DNA of 64,000 bases from Pseudomonas peradeniyensis (GCF_014268935.2 NZ_JABWRJ020000005.1:372001-436000), one strand, 5' to 3'; counted from the stretch's first letter, positions 43,001 through 51,082 are shown. Made by a program: numbers and translations. The notes: a model not told the origin generated them from the sequence alone.

Positions 43001-44649
43001 GCCAGGGTCCAGGGCAACTCGGTTACACCTATGATCCCCTCGGTAACCTGCAGACCTTGACGCTGCCTGATTCCCGCCGGATCAACTACCTGTGCTATGG
43101 CAGCGGACATCTGCACCAGATCAATCTCGACGGGCGGGTGATCAGCGACTTCGAGCGCGATGCGTTACACGGCGAGGTCTTGCGCAGCCAGGGTGCATTG
43201 CTTACCAGAACCCGTTATGACAGTACGCGGCGCCTGCTGCGCAAGGCTGTGGAATATCAGGATGGCGAGCGCACCCGCATGCCCTTGCTGCAGAAGGACT
43301 ATGAGTACGATGCGGCGGACAACCTTGTCGGCGAGGTACTGACCCAGACCCAGCGCGCTGGTAGCGGGCTAGGGGTGGAGCTTGAGCATCTGGTCGGTCG
43401 TTTCCAGGCCGGTGCCGGTGGGCGTGGCAGCTACCAGGGGCGCATTGGTTATGACTACGGGCCCACCGAGCGAATCCATGGCGCGTCACGCCAGTTGCCT
43501 CAGCAACAGCCGATGGTCGAGCACTTTGGCTACGACCTTGCCGGCAACCTGCTGGAGGGATATCAGGTCAACGGTCGGGTACGGCACAACCGGGTCAAGG
43601 TGTTCCAAGATAGACGCTATCGCTACGACCGCTTTGGTCGGCTCGAGGAGAAACGCTCCGGCAATCGTCTGCTCCAGCGCTTTGAATACGATGCAGAGCA
43701 TCGGCTGGTTTGTATCCGTCAGCGGCGTGGGCCGCTTCGCGAACGGATCGAGTTTACTTACGACCCCTTGGGCAGGCGCATCGACAAACGAGTCTACCGT
43801 GACGACCTGGACGCGCCGGTCAGTCGAACCGAGTTTCAGTGGCAAGGCCTGCGTTTGTTGCGAGAAGTGCAGGACGGCAAACCGAGTCTCTATCTGTACA
43901 CAGACGCGGTGGGCCATGAGCCGCTGGCCAGGGTAGATGGGGTGCCTGGGCATGAGCAGGTTTTCCACTTTCATACGAATCTGGTCGGCCTGGTAGAGCA
44001 ACTGACCGACGAACACGGGATAACTGCCTGGCAGGGGCAGCACCAGGTATGGGGCAACAACTGCGAGGAATGGCATGCGCCGGAGCAGGTCAGTCGGCAG
44101 AATGTGCGTTTTCAGGGGCAGTACCTGGATCGGGAAACTGGGCTGCACTACAACACATTCAGATTCTATGACCCGGATATCGGGCGATTTACCCAGCAAG
44201 ACCCGCTAGGCTTGAGGGGCGGGATCAACCTCTATCAATATGCGCCTAATCCTCTGTCATGGATCGATCCGTTAGGCTTGGAGGTGGTGCGTGTTTATCA
44301 TTACACGAGCAAGGAAGGTTATAAGGGAATCATGGGGACAGGCGTGATTAATCAAAGTGACCCCGGCGCCAGGGGGCGAGGCGCTATTCAAGGCAAGCCC
44401 AAGGGTGTCTACGTGACGACACTAACGCCAGAAGAAATGGAGAGCACCAATGTAAGAGGTAAAATGGGGCTGACCAAAGAGAAAAGTACCCATTTTGTTT
44501 CGTTTGAAGTTGATAGCGGTAAAGTTAAAAAAGTGGATCGGCAGAATGCCTATCTAAGGCTCTATATACAAGAAGATATTCAGCTCAGGGACGCTAATAG
44601 AAGACTTCGTGCTGATGTCAGTCACGGCGCTTCCGGATGCAAGCTATAG
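40090..44649 (+). CDS. prePAAR/PAAR-Rhs polymorphic toxin with HYD1-type C-terminal domain
   Basis: A 1519-residue type VI secretion-type Rhs effector. Residues 7-16 are AARMGDLILH, an exact prePAAR motif (AARxxDxxxH). A hydrophobic double-helix region (about 30-80) follows, then a PAAR-like domain with CSKHPPMPEQ near 195 and GQPAARVGDKT. YD/Rhs repeats make the cocoon (about 310-1360), closed by DPLGL-x17-DPLGL ending at 1397. The last 122 residues form the toxin: VYHYTS (H1404), GVYVTT (Y1441) and downstream acidic residues. They resemble the HYD1 ADP-ribosyltransferase-like toxins; this is recognition by eye. This tail and the next gene are visibly AT-richer than the core, a sign of tip exchange. 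No VgrG or Eag chaperone gene is adjacent. Confidence 0.9.
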   Translation: MDDSLHAARMGDLILHPPLMAELVSGLVEAAVYAAAVAAVGAAIGGAVVAVVGTGGAAAVLTPLIAGVMVSAAAMLPAGEDKSIGDHISDFSNWVGNSLFPPEPYGSISSGSHNTRINGILAARAAGVSGGPVEAPGPADEPSILENIGAYAMVGASIVLPVIGLAQEINSIFNPPVTTPAAPGSIPKPEDKAVCSKHPPMPEQFVAQGSDKVFINGQPAARVGDKTTCDGPIGMTYSPNVRIGGGTTTVRDIHDGKSAVAKIIGLIAGMLISRRGMLKGRRCGVGNPVAPAMGSKFQDGPEDVDFKLAALVPITWARRYDSNDRRGDGLFGIGWSVPYEVRLERVAHPEGGELWIYVDDEGTRLELGRLQVGSAFVSILDGLAFFHQDNGFTIVEDINSGLYQVFHTDPLDSRRSRLVKVGDRNLNCLELFYDEQGRLQFLGDSSARTFIELRYADGQPRRVAEIHRLYLRAGQAFAVEQRECLVQYRYTSAGQLEVVADAEGQLLRQFTYTDQGLLASHTLPMGATRYYEWARFTPPPARQPCSLDGTPYAMPALLELQPEHEWRVVRHWGSDGEDYRFIYDLEHGHTQVIDGLGREEHYHWGALNEVHTYIDALGYCWRHDYVDGLLRRTLDPQGGEWSYSYDALGRVVATADPLGRRESIGYTEHWALPTRIVDGAGHERRYTYDARGNLLSEVDPLGQLTRYDHDRQGRMVRSVDAIGKERSFKWNGRGQLTASRDCSGQQTHYRYDLRGHLSEVHNAEGGATRYRFNVRGHLQQRELADGRVEHYQVDAAGQLARHVDPAQRMTQWQYDGSGRLLQRTDALGHTVRLHWDAYGRLQQLENENGEHYRFQWDALDRLVGQRNLDGGGFSLLYDALDAITQRTVLPCREAEPVLPGSPDEPEVFAQVHHHEHDAVGRLLCKRTDDGETTYRYDAADNLLAIHFTHRSGQVQQLDFTYDAMGRLLSESQGPGQLGYTYDPLGNLQTLTLPDSRRINYLCYGSGHLHQINLDGRVISDFERDALHGEVLRSQGALLTRTRYDSTRRLLRKAVEYQDGERTRMPLLQKDYEYDAADNLVGEVLTQTQRAGSGLGVELEHLVGRFQAGAGGRGSYQGRIGYDYGPTERIHGASRQLPQQQPMVEHFGYDLAGNLLEGYQVNGRVRHNRVKVFQDRRYRYDRFGRLEEKRSGNRLLQRFEYDAEHRLVCIRQRRGPLRERIEFTYDPLGRRIDKRVYRDDLDAPVSRTEFQWQGLRLLREVQDGKPSLYLYTDAVGHEPLARVDGVPGHEQVFHFHTNLVGLVEQLTDEHGITAWQGQHQVWGNNCEEWHAPEQVSRQNVRFQGQYLDRETGLHYNTFRFYDPDIGRFTQQDPLGLRGGINLYQYAPNPLSWIDPLGLEVVRVYHYTSKEGYKGIMGTGVINQSDPGARGRGAIQGKPKGVYVTTLTPEEMESTNVRGKMGLTKEKSTHFVSFEVDSGKVKKVDRQNAYLRLYIQEDIQLRDANRRLRADVSHGASGCKL

Positions 44650-44660
44650 GAGACAGTGGG

Positions 44661-45080
44661 ATGGCTGATTGGTCGGGTGTCATGTATGGCTTTTATACCG
44701 ACATGTCGCTGGAACTGGTGCTCGCGGCATTGACGGAAAAAGCAGCACGTCTGGGGTTTCAGTCACAGCAGGAGTGCATTCGGGGAGAGGAGTTTATTCT
44801 TTTCTATAAAGATGAGGGGATGCTGAAGGCCCACCTTGAGCAAGGTTACAACCTGGGGGCGACGGGCGAGGGGTGCTTTGGCGTTGAGGCAAAGCCAGCA
44901 GCGTTGAACGGGATCGCTACGCTATTCGAGTTTGAAGGTGATTCGGATTTCGAACCGTACGATATCAATTTGCGCTTCAATCGAATTTTTTACTATGTAT
45001 TGGTGTTGCCGGACAGTGTCGATGAATCAGATTTCTGCCGGCGTATACACACTATGTTTTCCGAGACCTTGATGGATTGA
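44661..45080 (+). CDS. Probable immunity protein for the Rhs toxin
   Basis: A 139-residue acidic, soluble protein (MADWSGVMYGFYTDMSLELV...) in a family I do not recognise. The ATG at 44661 follows AGGAG (44648-44652), 11 bp after the toxin stop. Immediate position after an Rhs toxin tip, low GC like the toxin tail, and single-gene size make it the cognate immunity protein. That role is inferred from context. The frame opens earlier at 44637 but that lacks a ribosome site. Confidence 0.78.
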   Translation: MADWSGVMYGFYTDMSLELVLAALTEKAARLGFQSQQECIRGEEFILFYKDEGMLKAHLEQGYNLGATGEGCFGVEAKPAALNGIATLFEFEGDSDFEPYDINLRFNRIFYYVLVLPDSVDESDFCRRIHTMFSETLMD

Positions 45081-45428
45081 GCCACGATCAAGGTCGAGGG
45101 TGAAGCGGGCGTATCAATGAGCCTGAAAAGGACGGCTCCGGCCTGGCGACCGTAACTCCTTGTTCACGACTGTTTGGTTGGCTGAAGGAGAACCGCCGCC
45201 TGGATACACGCTACTGCAAGCTGGCGGAAAGCTCTGCTGCAATGGTCACGCTGGCTTGCTGGCGGCGGTGTCTACGACATGGCTTTGCGTACAGTGCCTA
45301 AGCGAACGCAAAGCGCCCTGTGACCCATCAGGATCGCTGGGCTTGAAGCGCTATCTGCTGATTGTTTAGGACAGCCATGTCGATGTTTTCACCAAAGGCT
45401 ATCGTTGCACCTTCAGATAGACTGCGGT
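45081..45428. other. Intergenic region with IS remnant
   Basis: 348 bp between the immunity gene and dsbG without an intact gene. It contains the transposase tail listed separately. The forward open frame at 45160-45369 is out of frame with that tail and has no family features. No terminal inverted repeats are recognisable. Confidence 0.6.
45170..45301 (+). pseudogene. IS5-like transposase C-terminal remnant
   Basis: Translation from 45170 gives LFGWLKENRRLDTRY followed by KLAESSAAMVTLACWRRCL, ending at TAA 45301 (44 codons). This is the conserved C-terminus of IS5/IS427-type DDE transposases (FGWLKENRR-TRYxKLA). The upstream DDE domain is missing, and upstream sequence in this frame does not continue the match, so this is a decayed fragment left by an old insertion or deletion at the Rhs module's edge. 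Confidence 0.75.
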
Positions 45429-46187
45429 TTAACGCTTGCCGAGTATCTTCCCCAGCATCTCCGGCCGTGGCGCGCCTTGCTGGCTCTGCAACTGCCCCTG
45501 CTCATCCTGATAGAAGATCGCCGGGGTTGCGGCCAGGCCCAGTTCTTCCATCAGGGCCAGATTCGCCTCGAGCTTCTTCTGAACCGCCTCCGGTACCTTG
45601 TCCAGCGCCTTGAGCGTGCTGGCCTTGCCGGCCTTCTCATGTTCCTGCAAGGCCTTGGCAGGGTCCTTGGCGGCGAGCAGCGCGGCGGACTTGCCCGGAC
45701 TGTCCTCGCGGATGATGCCGACCATGATGTGTCGCAGTTGCACCTTGCCCGACTCGACCCAGGGCCGGGCCTGCTGCCAGAACATGTTGCAGTAGGGGCA
45801 GTTGGGGTCGCTGAACAGGTAGACAGTGCGTGGTGCATCCACCTTGCCGTCCTGGATCCAGGCGGATTTTTCCATCTTCGCCCAGACCGCCTTGCTCATC
45901 GGTGCGTACACCAGTTTTTCCAGTGGCTCGGCGCTGAGATCCTTGCCTTGCTCGTCGAACAGGCTGCCCACCAGCACATGCTTGCCGTCGGGCGTCAGGT
46001 ACAGGGCGATGCCGTTGTTGTGGTACTCGGCGGCATAGCCGCGCAGGCCGTTGGGGGCGTCGAAGCTGCCCTTGATCACGGCGCCCTTGGCTTGCAGTTG
46101 CTGGATCGCCTTGGGTAGCTCTTCGGCGTGCAGCAGGGGCGCGGCGAGCAGGGTGAAGGTCAGGGGCAGCAGCGCATTCAATCGCAT
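45429..46187 (-). CDS. dsbG: Thiol:disulfide interchange protein DsbG
   Basis: A periplasmic disulfide isomerase/sulfenic-acid reductase of the DsbC/DsbG family. The 252-residue protein (ATG 46187) has a signal peptide (RLNALLPLTFTLLAAPLLHA), an N-terminal dimerisation domain (to about residue 95), and a thioredoxin domain with the active site CPYC in FSDPNCPYCNMFW plus a cis-Pro segment ATPAIFYQ. DsbG is kept reduced by DsbD, which is encoded two genes upstream in the same operon. It is one base from the preceding gene. Confidence 0.93.
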   Translation of the reverse strand: MRLNALLPLTFTLLAAPLLHAEELPKAIQQLQAKGAVIKGSFDAPNGLRGYAAEYHNNGIALYLTPDGKHVLVGSLFDEQGKDLSAEPLEKLVYAPMSKAVWAKMEKSAWIQDGKVDAPRTVYLFSDPNCPYCNMFWQQARPWVESGKVQLRHIMVGIIREDSPGKSAALLAAKDPAKALQEHEKAGKASTLKALDKVPEAVQKKLEANLALMEELGLAATPAIFYQDEQGQLQSQQGAPRPEMLGKILGKR

Positions 46188-46188
46188 G

Positions 46189-47019
46189 TCAGTTTCCTTG
46201 TAGGGCGGGCGCATCGGCGCGTTCGAAGGGTTCCAGGGCGTGGCGCAGGCTGGCGCGCGACAGCTCGCCCAGGTGGCTGCCGACCAGCCGCCCTTCGGCG
46301 TTGTAGAACAGGGTGGTGGGCAGGGCCATGGAGCCGACCTTGCGGGCCAGTTCGCCGGTGCCGTCGAACAGCACGTGGGACAGGGTCAGGCCGGTGGTGG
46401 CCATGAAGGTGCTGACGTTCTCCGGGGTTTCTCCCTGGTTGACGAACAGGAAGGTCACGTGGGGATAGTCGTCCTCGGCCTGTTGCAATACCGGCATTTC
46501 GCGCCGGCAGGGCGGGCACCAGGTGGCCCAGATGTTGATCACCAGCGGTCGCCCGCGGTAGCTGTGCAGGGCCACCGCTTGGCCACGGTTGTCGCGCAGG
46601 CTCATGTCCGGCAGCTCGGTGCCCTTGCTGTAGAGGTGGCTGGCCAGGCTGCCGAGGCCCCAGAACAACGCGCCGCTGAACAACGCCCAGCCCAGGGGGC
46701 GGCGCAGGCCGGGGCGCCGCCAGCCCTGCCACAGGGTGCCGAGGACGAGGCCCAGCAGACCGCCCCAGAGCAGGAAGCCGCCGTCGCGGATGTCGATGAC
46801 CTGCAGCGGGTCGTCGCGGTACATCGGCCAGTAGGCCAGGACGAAGCCCAGGCGGGCGAACAGCAACCCCAGCAGGAACAGATTGAACAGCGCAGATTCC
46901 GGGTTTTCACCGCCGCGCCTGGCCACCCGCCAGCCGACCAGGCTGGCGATGCCCAGAGCCGCGAGCAGCAGCAGGTGGTTCAGGGCCATGGTCAGCGGCC
47001 CGAGGGTGACGGTCAGCAT
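46189..47019 (-). CDS. dsbE: Membrane-anchored TlpA/DsbE-like thioredoxin
   Basis: A 276-residue protein (ATG 47019, MLTVTLGPLTMALNHLL) with an N-terminal four-helix membrane domain that resembles prolipoprotein diacylglyceryltransferase (Lgt-like: NLFLLGLLFARLGFVLAYWP, GGFLLWGGLLGLVLG). A periplasmic TlpA-type thioredoxin domain with WCPPC follows near residue 166. It would carry electrons from DsbD to periplasmic targets. The start overlaps the dsbD stop by one base (TGATG). The corresponding P. aeruginosa operon has been called dsbDEG; the symbol follows that. Confidence 0.88.
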   Translation of the reverse strand: MLTVTLGPLTMALNHLLLLAALGIASLVGWRVARRGGENPESALFNLFLLGLLFARLGFVLAYWPMYRDDPLQVIDIRDGGFLLWGGLLGLVLGTLWQGWRRPGLRRPLGWALFSGALFWGLGSLASHLYSKGTELPDMSLRDNRGQAVALHSYRGRPLVINIWATWCPPCRREMPVLQQAEDDYPHVTFLFVNQGETPENVSTFMATTGLTLSHVLFDGTGELARKVGSMALPTTLFYNAEGRLVGSHLGELSRASLRHALEPFERADAPALQGN

Positions 47020-48737
47020 CAGCCTTGGCTCCTGGTCTGGGCCCAGTGTTGCAGGAAGCCGGCGGCGTCGATCTCGCCAGTGATGCGGCGGGCGCGGCGC
47101 TCGTCGCCTTCCGGGCCGATCCAGATCAGGCTGGGCGGGCCTGGCACCTGGTAACGCTGCAGCAGTTCGCGGCTGGCCGGGGAGTCGGCGGTCACGTCCA
47201 GGCGCAGCAGGTGCACGCCGTCCAGGCTGGCCTGGACATCGCCACGGCCAAACACCTGCTTTTCCATGACCTTGCACGACACGCACCAGTCGGCATAGTA
47301 GTCCACCAGCACCCACTGGCCACGGGCCTTGGCGGCGTCGAGCTCACGCTGCAGGTCGGCCGGCGCACTCACGGTAACGAAGGTGCCGTGGGCGTTGGCC
47401 GGGGCTGCCGCCGTGCTCTTGCCGGCAAAGGGCTGCAGGGGCTGCCACAGGTCGTTGCCCCCGGCCGCGGCGCCCACCAGCAGCAGGCCACCCCACAGGG
47501 CGCCGAGCAGGGGAATGGCGCGCAAGGCGGGCAGGCGCTGCAGGGCCGGCCAGGCGGCCCAGCCCAGGGTGATCAGCCAGGCGCCGGCCAGGGCCAGCAC
47601 CAGGGTTTCCGCCAGCAGGCCACGCACCGTGTACAGGGCCATGGCCAGGAACACGAAGCCGAACAAGCCCTTGACCAGGTTCATCCAGGCCCCCGGGCGT
47701 GGCAGGTAGCGGTTGCCCAGGGTGACCAGCAACAGCAGGGGCACGCCCATGCCCAGCCCGAGGGTGAACAGCACCAGCGCCCCTTGCAGCACGTCACCAC
47801 TCTGGGCGATGAACAGCAGGGCGCCGGCCAGCGGCGCGGTCATGCACGGGCCCAGCAGCAGGCCCGACAGGGCGCCCAGCAACGCCGCGCCGTACAGGTT
47901 GCCGCCACGGGTGCCTTGCCCGGCGCGGTCCAGGCGGTCACGCAGGGCGGCCGGCAATTGCAGTTCGAAGGCGCCGAACATCGGCAGGGCCAGGAGCACG
48001 AACAGGCCGGCCAGGCTGCCCAGCAGCCAGGGCTGTTGCAGCCAGGCCTGCAGGCTGGCGCCCAGCAGCGCGGCGATCACGCCGAGGGCGGCGTAGACCA
48101 GCGCCATGCTCAGCACATAGACGCCGGCCAGCCACCAGCCGCGCCGGGCGCTGGCACCGTTGCCCAGGACCAGTCCGGCGAGGATCGGCAGCATCGGCAG
48201 CGAGCATGGGGTGAAGGCCAGCAGCAGGCCCAGGCCGAAGAATGCCAGCAGGCTCCAGGCCAGGCCATCCTGTTGCAGGGTGCCGGCCAGGGCCTGGTCG
48301 CTGGCCTGGTCGGCAGCGGCGACTGGCGTGGCGCTACCGCCGAGAGCGATCGGCGTGGTCTGCGGTGGGTAGCACAGGCCGGCGTCGGCGCAGCCTTGCC
48401 AGCCCAGGCGCAGCTCACCGCTGGCACTGGCTGGGAGCAGCAGTTCCAGTTGGGTGCGGTACACTGCGCTGTCGCCGAAGAACTCGTCGTGATGGTTTTC
48501 GGCCTGTGGCAGCGCGGGGTGCTGCTCGGGGGGCAGACCGTCGAACTTCAGGCGTTTCTGGTAAAGGTAGTAACCGTCCTTGATTTGGAAATGCAGGCGC
48601 ATCTGGCCGTTTTCCAGGCGATCGTGGGTCAGGACGAAGGCCTTGTTGACCGGCAGGAAGTCCGGCTTTACCGCAAAGGGGTTGGCCTGGAGGGGGCCGG
48701 CGAGCAGGAATGTCAGGAAGAGCAGGAGAACACGCAT
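47019..48737 (-). CDS. dsbD: Thiol:disulfide interchange protein DsbD
   Basis: DsbD carries electrons from cytoplasmic thioredoxin to periplasmic Dsb proteins. The 572-residue protein has a signal peptide, an N-terminal immunoglobulin-like domain with its Cys pair (QGCADAGLCYPP), eight membrane helices (FTPCSLPMLPILAG and GPCMTAPLAGALL contain the two transmembrane cysteines), and a C-terminal thioredoxin domain with WCVSC. It heads the dsbD-dsbE-dsbG operon. It is divergent from the two-component pair by 196 bp containing repeated TTAA/TAATC sites. Confidence 0.95.
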   Translation of the reverse strand: MRVLLLFLTFLLAGPLQANPFAVKPDFLPVNKAFVLTHDRLENGQMRLHFQIKDGYYLYQKRLKFDGLPPEQHPALPQAENHHDEFFGDSAVYRTQLELLLPASASGELRLGWQGCADAGLCYPPQTTPIALGGSATPVAAADQASDQALAGTLQQDGLAWSLLAFFGLGLLLAFTPCSLPMLPILAGLVLGNGASARRGWWLAGVYVLSMALVYAALGVIAALLGASLQAWLQQPWLLGSLAGLFVLLALPMFGAFELQLPAALRDRLDRAGQGTRGGNLYGAALLGALSGLLLGPCMTAPLAGALLFIAQSGDVLQGALVLFTLGLGMGVPLLLLVTLGNRYLPRPGAWMNLVKGLFGFVFLAMALYTVRGLLAETLVLALAGAWLITLGWAAWPALQRLPALRAIPLLGALWGGLLLVGAAAGGNDLWQPLQPFAGKSTAAAPANAHGTFVTVSAPADLQRELDAAKARGQWVLVDYYADWCVSCKVMEKQVFGRGDVQASLDGVHLLRLDVTADSPASRELLQRYQVPGPPSLIWIGPEGDERRARRITGEIDAAGFLQHWAQTRSQG

Positions 48738-48786
48738 GTCGACGCCTTGGCAGAGCTTTGAAGAGGGCCATGCTGGCCTTGGCTTA

Positions 48787-48888
48787 TTAACTGAAGGTTA
48801 AGTTGGCTAAGACCGGCGGCAGCCTTGTCTGTCCCGATGCTATCAGCCCGACGAAGTCCTCCAAACCCGTTCATAATCCCCCCTTAAT
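48787..48888. promoter_or_regulatory. Candidate response-regulator sites between dsbD and the two-component genes
   Basis: The divergent intergenic region contains the dyad TTAAC-N5-GTTAA (48787-48801), followed by GTTAAG/GCTAAG spaced 10 bp, and a tandem TAATC pair (48873-48877, 48884-48888) spaced 11 bp. Spacing near one helical turn suits tandem OmpR-type binding. Assignment is inferred. Confidence 0.4.
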
Positions 48889-48933
48889 CGCCACCCTGTG
48901 CAATGCCAGCTTCCCCACCCAGGAGACCCCCTC

Positions 48934-49617
48934 ATGCACGTTCTGCTCTGCGAGGACGATGACCTGATCGCCAGCGGCATCTGCGCCGGCCTCTCGGCCC
49001 AGGGCCTGACCGTGGACCGGGTGGCCAGCGCCTCGCAGGCCCGGCAGATGCTCGGGACGGCGAAGTTCGACGTGATGATCCTCGACCTGGGCCTGCCCGA
49101 CGAGGACGGCCTCAAGCTGCTACGCCGCCTGCGCCAGCAGGGCGAGACCCTGCCGGTGCTGGTGCTCACCGCCCGCGACGCGGTCACCGACCGGGTCGAC
49201 GGCCTGCAGGCTGGTGCTGACGACTACCTGCTCAAGCCCTTCGACCTGCGCGAGCTGGCCGCGCGCCTGCACACCCTGCTGCGCCGCGTGGCCGGGCGGG
49301 CGGTGAATGTCATCGAGCACGGCCCGCTGCGCTACGACCCCAGCAGTTGTGCGGCGACCCTGGCCGGTCAGGCGGTGGACCTGTCGCGCCGCGAGCAGGC
49401 GCTGCTGCAGGCACTGTTGCAGAACCCGGGGCGCGTGCTGTCCAGCGAACAGCTCAAGGACTGCGTCTACGGTTTCAGCGACGAGGTCGAAAGCAACGCG
49501 TTGAACGTGCATATCCACCACCTGCGGCGCAAACTGGGCAACAGCATCGTCGAGACCGTACGCGGCCTTGGCTACCGCCTGGGGCCGGCCCAGGCGCCGG
49601 AGGAGAGCGCGTCATGA
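48934..49617 (+). CDS. dsbR: OmpR-family response regulator (DsbR-like)
   Basis: A 227-residue OmpR/PhoB-type regulator. The receiver domain has the acid pocket D8/D9, the phospho-acceptor D51 (VMILDLGLP) and the switch K101 (DDYLLKPFD). The winged helix follows from about residue 130, with SSEQLKDCVYGFSDEVESNA and the wing VETVRGLGYRLG. Start ATG 48934 is supported by AGGAG at 48921-48925. It is cotranscribed with the kinase (4-bp overlap) and divergent from dsbDEG. In P. aeruginosa the same arrangement is reported as the copper-responsive DsbRS system; the same role here is inferred. Confidence 0.9.
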   Translation: MHVLLCEDDDLIASGICAGLSAQGLTVDRVASASQARQMLGTAKFDVMILDLGLPDEDGLKLLRRLRQQGETLPVLVLTARDAVTDRVDGLQAGADDYLLKPFDLRELAARLHTLLRRVAGRAVNVIEHGPLRYDPSSCAATLAGQAVDLSRREQALLQALLQNPGRVLSSEQLKDCVYGFSDEVESNALNVHIHHLRRKLGNSIVETVRGLGYRLGPAQAPEESAS

Positions 49618-50936
49618 GCCTGCGGGTTCGCCTTTCACTGATTCTCGGCAGTGTGTTCATCGTCATCTGGGTGCTGGCGGCGGCGTGGATGCTGCGCGAC
49701 CTGCGCCAGCAGATGATGTTTTCCCTCGACCAGCGCCTGGTGGCGTCGGCGCGCATGGTCGCGGGGCTGATCGACCAGTTGCCGCAACCGTTGACTGCCA
49801 AGGGCCAGGACGCGCACTTTTCCGCCGACCAGTTCAGCGTGCCGGACGGCATGGCCTGTCAGGTCAGCTCGCTGCGCGGCGAAATCCTCGCCAGCAACCA
49901 CAAGCACGACGGCACCATGGACGACGAGCGTAGCGGCTTCCGAGACCAGACCATTGACGGCGCCTCCTGGCGTACCTTCACCTACAACCATGGCGATGTG
50001 CGCATCACCACCGCCGATCGTCACCAGGAGCGCGAGGCGCTGAACCAGTCGATCCTGCTGGCGGCCTCGGCGCCGGTGCTGATGGCCTTGCTGGGCAGCC
50101 TGGGACTGTTGTGGATCGGCCTGGGCAAGGGGCTGGAGCCACTCAATCGCATGCGTGATGCCTTGCGCAGGCGCCGTGCCGACAGCGTCGAGCCGTTGCA
50201 GGTGGCCGGCCTGCCCAGCGAGCTGCAACCGCTGCTCGACACCCAGAACCAGCTGTTTTTGCGCATCGCCCAGACCATCGAACGCGAACGTCGCCTGACC
50301 GACGACGCAGCCCATGAGCTGCGCAGCCCGCTGACTGTCATCAAGACCCACCTGCAGGTGGCGCGGATGACCGATGGCGCCGTGCGTGAACAAGCGCTGG
50401 AACATGCCGAGCAGGGGACCGACCGCATGCACCGCACGCTGGAGCAACTGCTGATGCTGGCGCGGGTCGAGGGCAGCCTGTCGTTCGACGATGGCGTTCA
50501 GTGCAGCGCCGAGCAGGTTGCCCGGCAGGCCATCGAGGACGCCGGCGGCGGTGACAACCGGCGCATCCACCTGCGCCTGCCTGAGGCGGCGGCCAAGGTC
50601 TACCTGAGCATGCCGGCGCCGCTGGCGGTGGCGGCGCTGCGCAACCTGCTGGACAACGCCTTGCGCCATGGTGGCGATGCCGCCGTGGAGCTGGAGGTAC
50701 AGGCGCAGGACGGGCAGGTGGACTTCCTGGTACGTGATCATGGGCCGGGCATTGCCCAGGAAGATCTCGAGCACCTCACCGAACGCTTCTGGCGTAACGG
50801 CCAGAGTGGTGGCTGTGGGCTGGGGCTGGCGATCGTCCAGGCGATCGTCCAGCGCTGCGCCGGCAATCTGCGGTTCGACAGTCGGGCCGATGGTTTGCGG
50901 GTGAGCCTGCAGGTACCGGCGCGTTCGGGAAGTTGA
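49614..50936 (+). CDS. dsbS: Sensor histidine kinase (DsbS-like)
   Basis: A 440-residue membrane kinase. There are two helices (about residues 7-27 and 145-168) flanking a periplasmic sensor domain of roughly 120 residues that contains one Cys (GMACQVSS). A HAMP-like linker, the H-box DDAAHELRSPLTVI (H234) and an ATPase domain with LLDNALRHGG (N box), RDHGPGI (G1) and GCGLGLAIV (G2) follow. The ATGA overlap with the regulator gene supports start 49614. The periplasmic Cys fits thiol or copper sensing but this is inference. Confidence 0.9.
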   Translation: MSLRVRLSLILGSVFIVIWVLAAAWMLRDLRQQMMFSLDQRLVASARMVAGLIDQLPQPLTAKGQDAHFSADQFSVPDGMACQVSSLRGEILASNHKHDGTMDDERSGFRDQTIDGASWRTFTYNHGDVRITTADRHQEREALNQSILLAASAPVLMALLGSLGLLWIGLGKGLEPLNRMRDALRRRRADSVEPLQVAGLPSELQPLLDTQNQLFLRIAQTIERERRLTDDAAHELRSPLTVIKTHLQVARMTDGAVREQALEHAEQGTDRMHRTLEQLLMLARVEGSLSFDDGVQCSAEQVARQAIEDAGGGDNRRIHLRLPEAAAKVYLSMPAPLAVAALRNLLDNALRHGGDAAVELEVQAQDGQVDFLVRDHGPGIAQEDLEHLTERFWRNGQSGGCGLGLAIVQAIVQRCAGNLRFDSRADGLRVSLQVPARSGS

Positions 50937-50951
50937 GTCCGGCGTTGTACC

Positions 50952-51021
50952 CATCGCGGGGCAAGCCCGCTCCCACGCAGCTTGGCGCATGAGTCTGTGG
51001 GAGCGGGCTTGCCCCGCGATG
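50952..51021. repeat. REPIN between the kinase gene and pvdH
   Basis: Two perfect inverted 25-bp REP arms (50952-50976, 50997-51021) with a 20-nt spacer, starting 16 bp after the kinase stop. The REPIN separates the dsb two-component unit from the PvdS-dependent promoter of pvdH. Confidence 0.92.
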
Positions 51022-51058
51022 CAGGTCGTACATCCACAACAAATCCCACGACAACCGC

Positions 51059-51082
51059 TAAATCCGCACCTCGCTGAAGCGT
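51059..51082 (+). promoter_or_regulatory. PvdS-dependent (IS box) promoter of pvdH
   Basis: TAAAT (51059-51063), 16 nt, CGT (51080-51082): an exact match to the PvdS promoter pattern, within GCTAAATCC. It is 83 bp before the pvdH start. Confidence 0.88.

Noticed and set aside
45160..45369. 69-codon open frame after the immunity gene
   Set aside because: It is out of frame with the clear IS5-like transposase tail in the same stretch and has no recognisable features.
50952..51021. REP pairs considered as CRISPR repeats
   Set aside because: Each locus has one inverted pair only, not direct repeats with uniform spacers, and no cas genes are present.
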